Shown here in pieces: positions 10,596 to 21,310 of a stretch of DNA of 64,000 nt. The notes below the pieces were generated by a model, which had not been told where the DNA came from, did not search any database, and worked only from the letters and a program-made list of their open reading frames with translations. Source of the DNA: Pomphorhynchus laevis (lineage: Eukaryota; Acanthocephala; Palaeacanthocephala; Echinorhynchida; Pomphorhynchidae); assembly GCA_012934845.2 (NCBI GenBank), contig WNNJ02001593.1, positions 1 to 64,000 of the forward strand. Direction: 5' to 3'. Within the stretch, counting starts at the first letter, position 1, and each line of letters opens with the position of its first letter. A program made the position numbers and the translations under genes.

Positions 10596-11767
10596 CTAGG
10601 TACCCCAGAGGCGTACCTGAGTTTTCTCCCTTAATGACATATGTTGAACCATTATTAGGACCCATCTAGCTTTCTTTAGGATACGTTTGTGTCTATCTAT
10701 GTCAGCTTTAGCTGACCAGTTCACGGTCACAGGGAACCCCAGATATCTTACTCGACTAGAGTAGATAAGTGGTTGATTTTGCAAATTGGAGGAGCGTGTA
10801 GAGATTGCTAGTCTCTTAAGCTTTTTCTTCGTCGCAGGGGAGCTATGAAAGACAGCCACCTGCGATTTGGAGGAGTTTAAACCAAGATTGGTTGGGGTAA
10901 CTGGTCTTTTAATCTTAAAAGGAAACGGCTGATGTCAGAGACTACGTCTATGCACCTGGTTCCCGAAAGCAGGGCTGTGTTGTCATCAGCGTAAACCACA
11001 AGACGTTTTTCGCGTTTAAATATTTTGAAAAGTTGAATGGAAGCAGCAAGAAACAAGATAGGAGAAAGATGTTAGCCTTGAGCCACTTCTGTAATAGGGA
11101 AAAACTGACGTGCATCAAGGTCGTCATCATAGTAGAAACGCTTGGTGTACAACAGTATCTCCACCCTGATAACAATCTTCACAGACAACCCGAGGGATCT
11201 AAGAGAAGAGATAACAAAGGGAATGGAGATGCGATCAAAAGCAGCAGAAAAATCAAGGAAAACAGCTACAACGAGTTGATGACTATTCTTCCGATAGAAC
11301 TGTTGCACTTCACCTACTGATGAATGGACCGAGCGACCCTTGACAAACCCATGGAATCCAGATGGGATTAAATTATGCCTACTCAGATGGACGCGGATTC
11401 TACGCGCAAGCGCCTTTTCGTAGATCGAAACGAGGGAATTTTGAATCGAGATGGGCCACAGGTCTTTTGGAGAGCGAACCGGATTTCTCTTATGGATAAA
11501 AATTCTCTTACTAATATTGATGCCGGCAACATCAGATGGCGATGCTAAAAGCATAGTGACGACCACTTCTCTTCTTTGATCGACTGTCAAAAGCTGACAG
11601 ACCCGGGAAGAGAGTGGAGCGTTGGTCTTGAAAGTGCCCGGAAGAGGCCCCCAAGCATCAAGGATCTTAGGAACTGAAAGATCCCTACTCCTGAAGTCTC
11701 CCCAAGGCGGGATTGGTCGCGGTGATTGCGTGGCTCCATAATTGTGTAGGGCTAGTGACTCATCCAA
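10596..11767 (-). pseudogene. LINE A2 reverse transcriptase
   Basis: 11767-11072 encodes the first RT blocks (PKDLWPISIQNSLVSIYEK, FVKGRSVHSSVGEV and VFLDFSAAFDRISIPF). The catalytic YADD-type box lies near 10994-10982 (VYADD) in another frame, and the thumb is at 10859-10596. At least two frameshifts are needed to account for the break-up. It matches 4250-5566 on the opposite strand. Confidence 0.75.
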
Positions 11768-12270
11768 AACTTTAACAAGACCAATACTACCGATCCAACC
11801 AGATGCCTTCTCCTTCCAACCGACAAATCTCTCTTTCTTGAATATCTTCCAGAAGGCAGACCGGGCCGGGTTAAGGGAAGCAATGCTAGCCCTACCTTAC
11901 CCAGCTGGAACCTATATATAGTGCTCCAGTATTCTTTCAAGAGAGATTGACGGGCAGAAGCAGAGAGATTGGGTGAATGGAGCATATGTACAAGGGTCTT
12001 GAGTTTTGTTGGAGTGGGATTGAAAATACCTTTGTAGGTAGTCGATAAAATCCCGGTAGGTTGCGAGAAGAGGTAGGAGTTAAATTCGGTTAAGCTCTCT
12101 TTCTCAATTCGGGGGAAGAGCCGAACAGCTACCTGAAAGAGCGCCACTCTAATTGGATTAAAGTGGAATCTCCTTCGAAGCAGCGTGTAAGCCTCAATCC
12201 GCCAACGAATTAGGTCATGAGAGGTGAACAGATGTTGCCCCGACTGTTCAGTACAGAGGGGTTTTAACAA
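11752..12270 (-). pseudogene. LINE A2 linker between endonuclease and RT
   Basis: 172 residues, starting just after the endonuclease, with SHDLIRWRIEAYTLLRRRFHF and YKGIFNPTPTKLKTLVHML. It corresponds to 3700-4230 in copy 1, where a PLE piece has been inserted. No enzymatic motif. Confidence 0.55.
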
Positions 12271-12618
12271 CTATCTCTCGTGAAGCAGTAGAAGGTCGAG
12301 TAGAGAGTTTGTTGTTGAGCAATGAAAGGTAGGGGAAGGTGGTTTATGAATGAAGTACCGGTTCCTAGCTCTGCGGAGTGCAGCATTAATCCAACGACCA
12401 GTTTTGTCGTTGAAATCACCAAGCATCATGTCGTAGCCGCTATCAATAATCCGATCCAGGAGGTCAAGGTTCTTGTGAATTTCCCCAGGACGAATGTAGA
12501 CATTGGCTAGACTAAAGCGTTTACCGTTCTTACAGAGAGAAATTACTAAACAAGACAGGGCAGGACAAGAGTAGTTTAAAAGGAGGGAAGACCTTAGGGA
12601 GCATTTAACTAAGGTCAA
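12271..12618 (-). pseudogene. LINE A2 AP-endonuclease, C-terminal part
   Basis: 115 residues with VYIRPGEIHKNLDLLDRII and MMLGDFNDKTGRW. GDFN is the conserved motif of LINE AP endonucleases, which nick target DNA. Reading continues upstream on the minus strand in another frame. Confidence 0.7.
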
Positions 12619-13067
12619 GAGTCCTTGAGAAGAAGATGAGTGATGGGGGGGGGTAATGTACGGAGTAAAGTGGGGATAAATGTGTTTTGGGATAAATCGA
12701 GTAATGTCCTGGGGTTGACGGATAGACCGCGTCTCCTGAAGGACTATAACATCTGCATCTCGGCCAGAGATAAGCCTAACGGCAGAAACTTCTCCCTAAT
12801 TCCACTGAAGAATATTCAGTGAAAAAGGCTCACCGCTACTAAACATTGTGTTAGTTTGGCTATACCGGGATTACCACGCCCTAGACAACACCAGGAACAG
12901 AGGGGTCACACCCTCTGCCACTAGCAAAGTCCGCAGCGGGCACTTACCCACAGGCAATATCTTTATTTTCCATTCGAGATCTGCGCTACTTATTCTTCAG
13001 CATCTTACCAATCTTTAAAGGGCACTACGTCGGCCGACGCTTCCCTTTAAAGGGGAGCGTTATTATT

Positions 13068-13212
13068 ATGAAATAAATTATTAAATAATTTATTCTAAAT
13101 AATTTAGAATAATAATTTAATCTAAATTATTAAATAATTAAGCGTTATTATTATGTTTTGTTTATTTTATAATTACATTAAATACGTATACTCAGTAAGC
13201 TGATATGATCAT
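13068..13212 (+). mobile_element. PLE 3'-end fragment
   Basis: Contains ATTATGTTTTGTTTATTTTA and then AAATACGTATACTCAGT, the end of the Naiad-type PLEs in this window. No coding part remains. Confidence 0.75.
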
Positions 13213-13318
13213 TAGACGTCGAATCTTTATTTACGAACTTACCAGTCAAACAGATAATTGACATTTTTCCTTAAAAAATATAAACATAAAACATTAATTA
13301 TTTGAACATTAATTATCT

Positions 13319-13366
13319 GATTTGTATAAAGCGTACTAAAATAGAAGTATTTATATTTTGAAAATT
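13319..13366 (-). mobile_element. 48-base PLE RT fragment
   Basis: On the minus strand this matches the coding segment that reads TYDFSTLYTN in the copies at 24.5 and 33.8 kb, and nothing on either side matches. A fragment this short was probably left by deletion or gap repair. Confidence 0.6.
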
Positions 13367-13990
13367 CAAAACGCGTTATAAGTTCAATTGTAAAAGAGAA
13401 GCTAATCTCTAAAGAGGCCATAATTGTATTGACACTTGCAAAAATTGTATTTTATCTGTAGCAAACGAGCTGACCTATTTTATTTTGGAGATGAAACTGT
13501 GCTTCAGAGAATTAAAAATTTTCTTGTGAATATTTTACTTAATTTTATGTTCGACCATTTTTAGTAAAATTAAAATTCAATTAAAATTAAAATATTACGA
13601 ATTCCTTTAAATTTGACTATATCCGAGTGTCCTAAGCTTCTGATGATGTATTGCAATATTTTCATTCGTGAAAATCGCATTTGACATTGATTTCATGGTT
13701 TTCTTTCATTTATGTTTGCTTGACGTCGTCAACGAGAAATCAAAAATAACTTGTGCGACATAACGAAAACAAGTGCACTCATACAGCAATCAATCCAGTT
13801 ATGCACACAATAATTACCAAATAATTGTAGGTAAAATGTATAATGTAATATCGCACGTTATTATGTAGCACGTTGTTCTCTTAATCAAAGCCTATAAGTA
13901 TTTGGTTTGTATGAATATGAACAGTACAATTTCTGACGCATACGAACGAATACATGAAAAATTAATTTAAAAACATATTTCAGTTTTACT
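13367..13990. other. Upstream region of EXO5
   Basis: AT-rich and free of recognisable transposon sequence apart from a CTAAGCTTCTGATGATG stretch near 13630. It presumably includes the EXO5 promoter. CATATTTCAG ends 7 bases before the EXO5 start codon and looks like a 3' splice site, which would fit either a spliced 5' untranslated region or trans-splicing. Confidence 0.4.
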
Positions 13991-15334
13991 ATGAGAAATG
14001 AAATAATGAAAACTGATGTTCAATCAACTCAGAACAGCATACGAATAGATCCAAATAAAACAGATTTATCTGATTCTAATGAAATAGTGGTTAACTGTCT
14101 CAATCCAGTTTTTCGTAATATATGTTCTCAATATATCATAGAAAGATGTGGCACAGAAACATTTGGATACGATAAGCCTGTAAGATATACTGTATATTTT
14201 AATTTCAATTGTAAATCGTCAGATAGTGCGCATAAGCTTATTCATAATAGTAGTTCGTCAAATCTATCAGACGAAGAACTAGTACGAGCAGTTGACGATC
14301 CGCATTGCCGTGGTTATATTAAAATTATTGAATATTATTCTAGTCGATCACTACCAATTTCTGATCTCTGTAAGCAACAATGGTGTGAACAACAGGTTGT
14401 TTTTCAACGATTATATCCGTTTATACTAACTAAAGACGGTCAAATTCGACATATTAATGATAAACCTGAAATTCGTGCTGGCTCACAAGCTCATGATAGA
14501 AGAGAATCACAAATACAACGCAATATTAGTATTCGATGCTTTAGCAGAGCAGATCGTTTAGCTGTTGAGCTATTAAACTGTATTATGGCTTTTTCTCGCA
14601 TACTGAAATCTAACCAGGATAGGCAAAATATACGTGTATGTGAAGTGCCTGTTTTTGGACTTTGGAGAAGGATTCCAACTATTATGGATAGAGACAAAGA
14701 CAATCAACAATTTGATGATGAAGACATTTATTTGAAAGGCGTTATTGACGAAATTCGGCTTGTAAATAAGGGATCCAAAGTGCAGATTGTTGAATTTAAA
14801 ACAGTTAGTAGCAATACTTTACTAAACGATAAGCACAAAACAGAATCTATTAAGAATTTGCATATGTTTCAGGCTAAAATTTACTGCGATTTGCTACATC
14901 AGATGGTTCAAGATTTTGACATGCCATGGTGTATTCCATTGTTTCTTAAGTATCAAAACGTAGACGGCCGTAAACATTTGTCTTCAACTATAACTAATTT
15001 ATATGCATCTAGGCAGCTACCTGTCTATTGTTTGTACGATGCACTAAGGTTGTTCAAAGTTTTAATTATTGAAATGAAACGTATTCTTCCTGTGAAACAA
15101 TATTTAATCGAGTATAAATATCTAAATATCCCCGAAGAAATTGAAAAGTCATTACCAACAGTACTTACATTCAACTATGATAAATCGTGGTTAGCCACAA
15201 CATCAGCTCGGGATGCATTCGATTTTTGGATTGGAAAAAAACCTCCAAAAGGTGTAGAAATTGAAGAATGCTGGAAATGCAATAGTTGCCAATACGCTGA
15301 TAAATGTTATTGGAATAAGGATTTATGTAGATAA
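13991..15334 (+). CDS. EXO5: Exonuclease V (EXO5/DEM1 family), single-strand DNA exonuclease
   Basis: The 447-residue protein matches the EXO5 family from the first conserved block to the end. LPISDLCKQQWCEQQ (121-135) corresponds to the vertebrate block around the first iron-sulfur cysteine (C132 here). GVIDEIRL (250-257) and IVEFKT (266-271) give the PD-(D/E)XK residues D253, E268 and K270. The C-terminal GVEIEECWKCNSCQYADKC (421-439) supplies the other cluster cysteines C430, C433 and C439. The family degrades single-stranded DNA in nuclear or mitochondrial repair. It is about 70 residues longer than human EXO5, with an unmatched N-terminus (1-60) and a low-complexity loop near 80-100. No intron is needed. 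The first ATG is used; a second in-frame ATG lies at residue 6. Confidence 0.93.
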   Translation: MRNEIMKTDVQSTQNSIRIDPNKTDLSDSNEIVVNCLNPVFRNICSQYIIERCGTETFGYDKPVRYTVYFNFNCKSSDSAHKLIHNSSSSNLSDEELVRAVDDPHCRGYIKIIEYYSSRSLPISDLCKQQWCEQQVVFQRLYPFILTKDGQIRHINDKPEIRAGSQAHDRRESQIQRNISIRCFSRADRLAVELLNCIMAFSRILKSNQDRQNIRVCEVPVFGLWRRIPTIMDRDKDNQQFDDEDIYLKGVIDEIRLVNKGSKVQIVEFKTVSSNTLLNDKHKTESIKNLHMFQAKIYCDLLHQMVQDFDMPWCIPLFLKYQNVDGRKHLSSTITNLYASRQLPVYCLYDALRLFKVLIIEMKRILPVKQYLIEYKYLNIPEEIEKSLPTVLTFNYDKSWLATTSARDAFDFWIGKKPPKGVEIEECWKCNSCQYADKCYWNKDLCR

Positions 15335-15412
15335 TTTTAATGTAACTTTAATTTTGGGTTGTTAATCTGAAACATATTTGTTAATAATAATCATTTGATA
15401 ATTCATTTAAAT

Positions 15413-15418
15413 AATAAA
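15413..15418 (+). terminator. Polyadenylation signal for EXO5 (AATAAA)
   Basis: AATAAA 79 bases after the EXO5 stop codon, in a T-rich 3' region. This is the first canonical hexamer downstream of the gene. Confidence 0.45.
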
Positions 15419-15489
15419 TTCAAAAGAAGAATTAATTGTTTTGAAGTTCGATCAATATAAATGCATTAACTAATTTATTTATTTATCAA

Positions 15490-15632
15490 TTGATTATTAG
15501 GGTGCCGAAGACCGCCTTGGGCTATCTGAGTAAGAACTCTGATCTGTCGCCCAGGATCGCGATGCCTAAAGTAGTTTGGCCCGTGAACTGCCTCCACGAC
15601 CCGACACCTGTCCAGTGGTTGACAGGAAAAAT
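15490..15632 (+). mobile_element. LINE G, extreme 3' fragment
   Basis: Matches the minus-strand segment 49810-49681 (shared words include GCCGAAGACCGCC, TGTCGCCCAGGATC and GTGGTTGACAG). It encodes the tail of an AP-endonuclease LINE, RT C-terminal side. Confidence 0.65.
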
Positions 15633-16029
15633 CTTGTATATTATTTGTTTTTTTTTCTTGTCAAGAAATTGTTGTTAAGTACTCATGCTAATAAATAAAA
15701 ATTTTACTTTAAAACATAATATGTGTTCTATATTAAACCATATTTAAAAACATTTTTTTTAAATTGATACCAATCTAAAATTTAAAATGAAATTTTAAAA
15801 AATTATATTAGAAACATTTTCATTAAATAAAAATAAATTAAATTACAATTTGAATACAAATTTTTTTGTATGAGTCATTGTTAGTTTACGCAGCCGCCAA
15901 CCGGTTGTCTCTGCGTCCAGCAGTGGAGGTATCCGGTACTGATGAGTCTAAATAAGCATTAGGCTGTGTTTGTTTTCTGTTTTATTTCAGCTCACCATCC
16001 ATAACGTCATATTTCGCTAAAAATTAAGA
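15633..16029. other. AT-rich spacer with a GC-richer patch
   Basis: Mostly AT-rich. 15885-15960 is GC-richer (AGCCGCCAACCGG, CCAGCAGTGGAGG) and contains CTGATGAGTC, but no partner stem or GAAA follows, so no ribozyme is called. Origin of the patch unknown. Confidence 0.5.
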
Positions 16030-16268
16030 GTTATAATTAAATCAAATCAGCTAACTGAGTATACGTATTTAATATAATTATAAAATAAACAAAACATAAT
16101 AATAACGCTAAATCAAAATTTAATAATTAAATAATAAAATAAATAATTGTTATAAGATTTTTATGATTTATATCAAGTTAAAATAAAAAATTGAAATTTA
16201 AAATAAAAGTCATTTTTGTACATTGACTAATAAATAGCAGACGTTGTATCAGAATAAGGATACAATCT
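16030..16268 (-). mobile_element. PLE 3'-end fragment
   Basis: The minus-strand tail of the Naiad-type PLE, from the TTATTCTGATACAACGTCTG region (16262-16240) to the terminal ACTCAGTTAGCTGATTT near 16040. No coding sequence. Confidence 0.75.
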
Positions 16269-16269
16269 T

Positions 16270-17215
16270 ATTTTGTGAGTTCACCTTAATTTCTTTGAGT
16301 GTTGTCAGATCGTCACTTGATCGTATAATAAACTTTGTGTCATGTATTAGCAATGCCATGTGTTACTGTACCTGACATACTTATAATGGATCTCAAAGGT
16401 GGATTTAATTCATTTTTGTGGACTTTCGGTAATCCGTACATGCACTCATCACTGTATTGGCCGACTCTTCTAATCTTTTTAATTAATGTTGGATTTACAT
16501 CTTTGATTTGCTTTGCCAGCTTGTTTATCTCAATTTTTACTTTAGAGGTTTGTCTGCTTGATGTTTGAGTAAAGCGATTAGAGTAGGATATCACTATTTT
16601 GAGTTTTGATAAATAGTCTTGCTTGTCTAAAATAACGACACCTGATCCTTTATCCTGTATCTGAATTACTATATTTAAGTTGCTTTTGTGTTTATTTAGT
16701 GCTGTTTTTCATAGTTGCTTGTTGTATTTTTATTAGCAAATCTTCTACGTTTGACGGTAAATAACTAGTTTTCATTTAAGCTCATATATGTTGGTAATGG
16801 AAACTTCATTTCTATTTTCATGATTCAATGTCATTATAGAATTTCTCGATCTGGAGTTTGCGTCTGATAATATTTGGTTTTCGATAAATACCAAATTTAA
16901 ACCCTTTATTTAATACATTTGTTTGGTAGTTTGTCAATTGTAGAGATGTCATATTTGTAATTCACTCAATAATTCGATCTATGCTTTGTGGCAATATTAT
17001 CTAATGTTGGTAAAGTTCATGGTCTTTTCGTATGAGTATTTGTAATGGAGTCACGATAATTCTAAATTATCCGCTTCAAATAAAAGAATGTTGAGTAGAA
17101 CTGGAGAGGGTGAACGTATATCAGACAGTTTGATAATTGATTGCATTGAGTGCCAGACAAGCGTTGTTAATCAAATTCTTTCTTCTCAATTTCTCTTTAA
17201 CTACGGCGGATAAAA
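16270..17215 (-). mobile_element. Penelope-type element (C-terminal nuclease kind), RT N-terminal part
   Basis: 16594-16340 encodes MYGLPKVHKNELNPPLRSI and MSGTVTHGIA, the signature start of Penelope-family RTs. Further weak coding matches extend upstream on the minus strand (VVILDKQDY at 16640-16610). It is a broken fragment with several frame breaks. The matching C-terminal GIY-YIG part is found separately at 36.4 kb. Confidence 0.65.
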
Positions 17216-17300
17216 ACCTAAGGGTTCTTTAAATAAAAACCTAAAGGTTCTTTAAATAAAAACCCAAGGGTTCTTCTTGAACATAAGGGTTCTTTAAGTA
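17210..17300. repeat. Tandem repeat, about 23-bp unit
   Basis: AAAAACCTAAGGGTTCTTTA-like units occur about three and a half times, with decay. Confidence 0.7.
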
Positions 17301-17716
17301 TTAACGGTAGAATCATACAATTTAAATTGTGTAAACGATGGTAGCAGCTTATTTGGTATGCAAAATTTCAAAAGCATAATGTCTGCTTTGATTGGTGTAA
17401 GGATCTTAATGGACTCTATATTCTTTTCGAATAGATGTTCTTGTGATTGTGTAAATTTACCATAAATTATTCGCGAATATAATTCAATCTGCAATATATA
17501 TAAAGTTTTGATACATTCATTAGGGGTATAAAAGTTTTTAAAAACAAAACGTCAAGTTTGCAAAATATGAGAAATATGTTACTGCTTGCATAAAACAAGC
17601 GTAAATTTCATTCTTCGAAAAAAACCTTCTCCCGAAATTGAATTTAAAATTTTTATTTTGTAATTAAAAATATAAAATTTAAAAATTGCAAAATACAAAA
17701 AAAAACGGTTTTCTTT

Positions 17717-18667
17717 CTATTCATTATCGTTTGACAATATAAATCTTAACTTCACGTTCTCTTCTTTTAACCTCATGTTGCACAAAAATTTTGCTTGATA
17801 CACTGCTCTTTCGGCACATCTATTACTTCGTTCGATATCCATGGAGGACTTATCTCTACTCCAATATTTTGTTAATGTAGACAAAGCTTTTGGATAATTT
17901 GCAAATGCGATCGATAACTCCTCGAACGACGTCTCATTGTATTTCTGATCACTGAACAAATAGGTACCCCACTTTCCACATATTATGTCACAGACAAATT
18001 TCATTTCCAATCTTTTAGCGGGTATCAATATATATGCCAAAAGCGCAAAAGTCGCTCTACCGTTCCAACGCGCAGAACTCAAACTTCGTAAAGCATGGAA
18101 ACGTACGAGTGGGAATCGACAATGGATTTGCTAATAGTTGTACACGTCCATCAGATGATGCAATAAACGCATGTCATCTCTCCAACCAGAAGGCGCTTCC
18201 AATTCGAATCCTCCCTGTTTAAAATCATGTTTTAGTTTGTCGTAGTCCTTAGTCAGTAAATCAACAAATTCATAGGAAATTTCTGGAGATACTGTGTACT
18301 TTCCAAAATATTCGTCCATAATAATTCTTAATGCTCTGTCTAGAATATGGTGTTGACAACCTATGAACTGTGGAACCTCATTTGTTTCATTTCGCAATCT
18401 TAATTGCAATCTAGTGACTATACCATTTTTTCAACCGACGTTGACACTGATTGTGTCCGACACGATCATCTTGACGGATTTAATGATTCCGTATTCTTTT
18501 AGCGATTCAACGATTCCGTTAACGATCGTTTCGACTTTTCCATCGTTTAGAAACAACACGTCGATTCTCACTTCACGATTATCATTAACCAATACTAATA
18601 CTTGTATTTCTTTGCCTCTATTTTTGAATCCGTCAAAATGTAAACACCAGTTATAGCTCACTTGCAT
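17717..18667 (-). pseudogene. Transposase-like protein, catalytic part
   Basis: One frame from 18667 to 17717 interrupted by two stop codons (near 18429 and 18129). It reads LHFDGFKNRGKEIQVLVL, KMIVSDTISVNVG, VPQFIGCQHHILDRALRIIM, SARWNGRATFALLAYIL and RSNRCAERAVYQAKF. D (HFDGF), D (VSDT) and E (CAERAV) are in the order expected of an RNase-H-fold DDE transposase. The same blocks are familiar from uncharacterised multicopy proteins of aphids and Hydra. The name of the superfamily is not certain. Confidence 0.6.
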
Positions 18668-18855
18668 TTATATCAATTTGCAAATATTAATAAATAATAA
18701 TTAAAGTTAATAATTTATAATTCTAATAAAACAATATAATTGTCAAATATATTATTTAATATATAATATATAATTGTCAAATATAAGTGTCTTTATATAA
18801 TTGTCAAAATATAATTATAACAATAAATAAGTATTGTTATTCATTAAAGTGAGAT

Positions 18856-19407
18856 TTAATATAAATGCAAGTGTGCGCTATTGGTGTGTAGATTATCAAT
18901 AAGTGCTCTCTTAATTCTTTTAGCATGTCGAATGTTAGCCGTATAGAAGGCTATTTGTGTGGGAGTAGCAATACATAATCCGCATTTTGCTAACGTAACA
19001 CACACATTAGATGCTTTCCTTGATGATAGAGAACATCTTGTAGTTAGAGCTTTTACCTGATCTGTGCTTTCGTATTTTCTTTTCTTAACCTCGTTGAACA
19101 CAAAATCGTCATCACTAATGCCTTCTGAACCCGCATCATCTGTTGACAATTCACTTGCTATTTCGGCAATTTTATTTTCTGACTTTCGAATTAACTTTGA
19201 CGGATGAATTGATCCTTCGCTGCTCGAGCAATATCCAAGCTTGCCTTTGCTTTCCACTTGACTTTTGTAAAATTGCTTGTCTTCAGATGATAGCCAAGTT
19301 CCTGACTGGTTAGTAATATCGAATATAGATTTCAATGGATCGAAGTATTGCTTACGTACAAATTGATCGTAAAGCTTCAATGTTGAATTGACCTTATTAT
19401 TCTGCAT
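18856..19407 (-). pseudogene. Transposase-like protein, N-terminal part
   Basis: 184 residues starting MQNNKVNSTLKLYDQF. An acidic middle (STDDAGSEGISDDDF) is followed by CSLSSRKASNVCVTLAKCG and ATPTQIAFYTANIRHAKRIKR, which precede the catalytic part in related proteins. About 190 bases of AT-rich sequence (18668-18855) separate it from the catalytic part; this may be an intron or an insertion. Confidence 0.55.
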
Positions 19408-20226
19408 TTCGAGATAAATGGCAGATTACATTTTTCCCATAGTTTTGAAACTTCATCAATTAAGACTAGAATTCTCTTTATTCTACATTTTTCAATATCA
19501 GCCAGATGCAGATATCTTCCACAAATTTATGATTTTAATGGTAGTCGGGTGAATGCGGATAAATATGTCATCTCGATAGGTAGAGATATTCTACGCTTAG
19601 GTCCTTCCCAGAACGACCTCAAGTTATTTTCCGACGTTTTAGACCTTTTCTGAACCTCGCTTTTGCTCATGGACAAATACATCTAAAATCGAAAAAATAA
19701 TATTCTTGGAAAACATTAGGAGAAGGTTTTTTAAATCAATGATTTCTTTGAGGTGATTATTATTAATTTCACATGATTCCTCATTGTTTAATCGCTAGAC
19801 GATTAAAATATCTCAAAAAAGCTAAAAATTTGTACCCCTAATATTCATATTGTATTTTTGATAGCATCTATGCACATTATCTCTATTGTCTCATTTGTTC
19901 TTAAAATTTAATTTAAAAAAGGGAGAAGTTTGCATCCCAAGGTGTTTACACTTAAAAATGTAAACTGCTTTACGTGATCACGTTTAAGAGACCAGGTAAT
20001 GGCCAATAGCCAGGTCGCGTAGCGCGTGGAGTGAAGGTGGTTGATCTTTATAGATCTGGTTCCAGCCTGCAACCGTCTTAAGCAGGGCAGCCCCTGTCGG
20101 ATGCTGCTGGATGGCCGTTGGAAGTTTAGTCTGAGTCAACTAAACTAGGTGAAGACACTTAAAAAGCAACGTTAAAAGTTATGACTTAACAAATGTTACA
20201 TGCACTCAAACACATTGGAAGCATAC

Positions 20227-20252
20227 GTAAGTACTAAAGATTTAAATTTTAG
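20227..20252 (+). other. 26-nt intron-like segment, copy 1
   Basis: Starts GTAAGT, contains a TACTAA branch-site-like word and ends TTTTAG. The equivalent segment at 22540-22565 has the same length, the same ends and the full TACTAAC. PLEs are known to keep introns, and introns of this size are reported from dicyemids. Confidence 0.5.
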
Positions 20253-20394
20253 CTCGTTAAATTTAGTAGAAAAAAATGTAAAGCTTACGATGTTATAAAT
20301 AATAATTGCTTTGTAAGTAATACGACAAACAAATGTTTTTCGTTAAATATTAATGATAATATTGCAACTGCAATACCGCAGGTGTAGTGTATCT

Positions 20395-20610
20395 AATACA
20401 ACGTACATGTGGATTGCAATATGTAGGAAAAACATCAAAGGTTAAAAACTAGGTTTAGGCAACACATATATAATATACAGCATAATAGTCAAACTATATT
20501 TCATAAACATATGAGATTAATAGGACATGATATTAAAAACTGTAAATTATTTATTTTAGAATATATTATCGAAGAAAACATATCAATATTAAATCAAAAA
20601 CTATTAGAAT
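20395..20610 (+). pseudogene. PLE GIY-YIG endonuclease domain
   Basis: Reads GVVYLIQRTCGLQYVGKTS, then RFRQHIYNIQHNSQT and IKNCKLFILEYI. VVYLI and QYVGKT are the paired 'GIY' and 'YIG' strands, and the arginine and histidine of RFRQH follow at the expected distance. It would nick target DNA. The domain lies directly upstream of the RT on the same strand. Confidence 0.75.
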
Positions 20611-20616
20611 AGAAGA

Positions 20617-21275
20617 TTGTTGCTACACGAAACTCAGGTGCAGAAAGCGTTTTTTATAACATCTATATTTAGACAAGTAAAAGGTGTTCCCATAGGTCGT
20701 AATAGTAGCCCAATTATAGCTGACTTGTTTTTAAGCTTTATAGAATATGAATTTGTTCATAACTGTGTAAAAACTAAATCTAAACAATATAAATATATGA
20801 AATATATGTTTCGATACATTGATGATATATGTGTATTTAATTCTAATATTTTTTATTCAATTAGTGAGCACATTTATCCAGAAAGCCTTATTCTTAACAA
20901 AACCAATATTAATGATAAAGAAGGTGTATATCTAGATATGAACATTAAATTAACATTAACTAAAACATCAATTTATATCGTAAAGATGACATATTTAAAT
21001 TTACAAGAAACATATTTTTGCATGAGCATTCATGCATACCATATAATATAAAATATAATACATTAAATAATAAAATTTTAAGAATTGCAACAATATGTGA
21101 TGATATTGGCTTCCTTCAAAATCATTTAAATAATTTAATAGATACATATTTTAAACTAGGTTACAATAAAAATAACATCAAGCAGAAAATAGTAAAATAT
21201 ATAAATCAACACAATAATTTAAAGAATAAATTTAAACTCTTAAGTGGCAAATTTTTATGGATGGATAATAAATAA
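20617..21275 (+). pseudogene. PLE reverse transcriptase, copy in the GIY-YIG element
   Basis: Contains RQVKGVPIGRNSSPIIADLFL, YIDDICVF and YLDMNIKLTL, and ends KLLSGKFLWMDNK. Two frames are needed. The first roughly 150 residues of the RT seen in the 33.8-kb copy are absent. Confidence 0.8.
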
Positions 21276-21310
21276 TATACTTTGTATTAGAATAAGATAC
21301 TAGATAGTTA

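Larger units (their letters stand above)
10416..13065 (-). mobile_element. AP-endonuclease LINE, lineage A, copy 2 (nearly full length)
   Basis: On the minus strand the order is a GC-richer leader (12840-13060), the endonuclease, the RT and a 3' region. The leader lies outside copy 1. The start of the endonuclease (LNILQWN ... ADVIVLQET) is readable at 12835-12740 and the end at 12618-12271. A few frame changes and stops separate the domains, so this is an inactive copy but the best guide to the lineage. Confidence 0.8.
17519..19842 (-). mobile_element. DNA transposon with terminal inverted repeats, 2.3 kb
   Basis: The left end (ATTAGGGGTATAAA at 17519) and the reverse complement of the right end (ATTAGGGGTACAAA at 19842) match, followed by TTTTTA in both. 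A second internal inverted pair, AAAAAACCTTCTCC, lies at 17620-17634 and 19733-19719. ATTC flanks both sides (17515-17518 and 19843-19846), a possible 4-bp target duplication. One transposase-like gene is inside. The family was not identified. Confidence 0.7.

Noticed and set aside
13632-13668. Hammerhead ribozyme upstream of EXO5 (CTGATGA followed by GAAA)
   Set aside because: The 23 bases between the two core words cannot form a stem II, so the words alone are not enough. It may be a decayed PLE end, as CTAAGCTTCTG recurs at 33.28 kb.
15936-15960. Hammerhead core CTGATGAGTC
   Set aside because: No GAAA with a closing stem follows within 80 bases.
17294-17494. A 66-residue minus-strand frame before the DNA transposon
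   Set aside because: No recognisable domain. It may be a remnant of the neighbouring Penelope-type element, but this cannot be supported.
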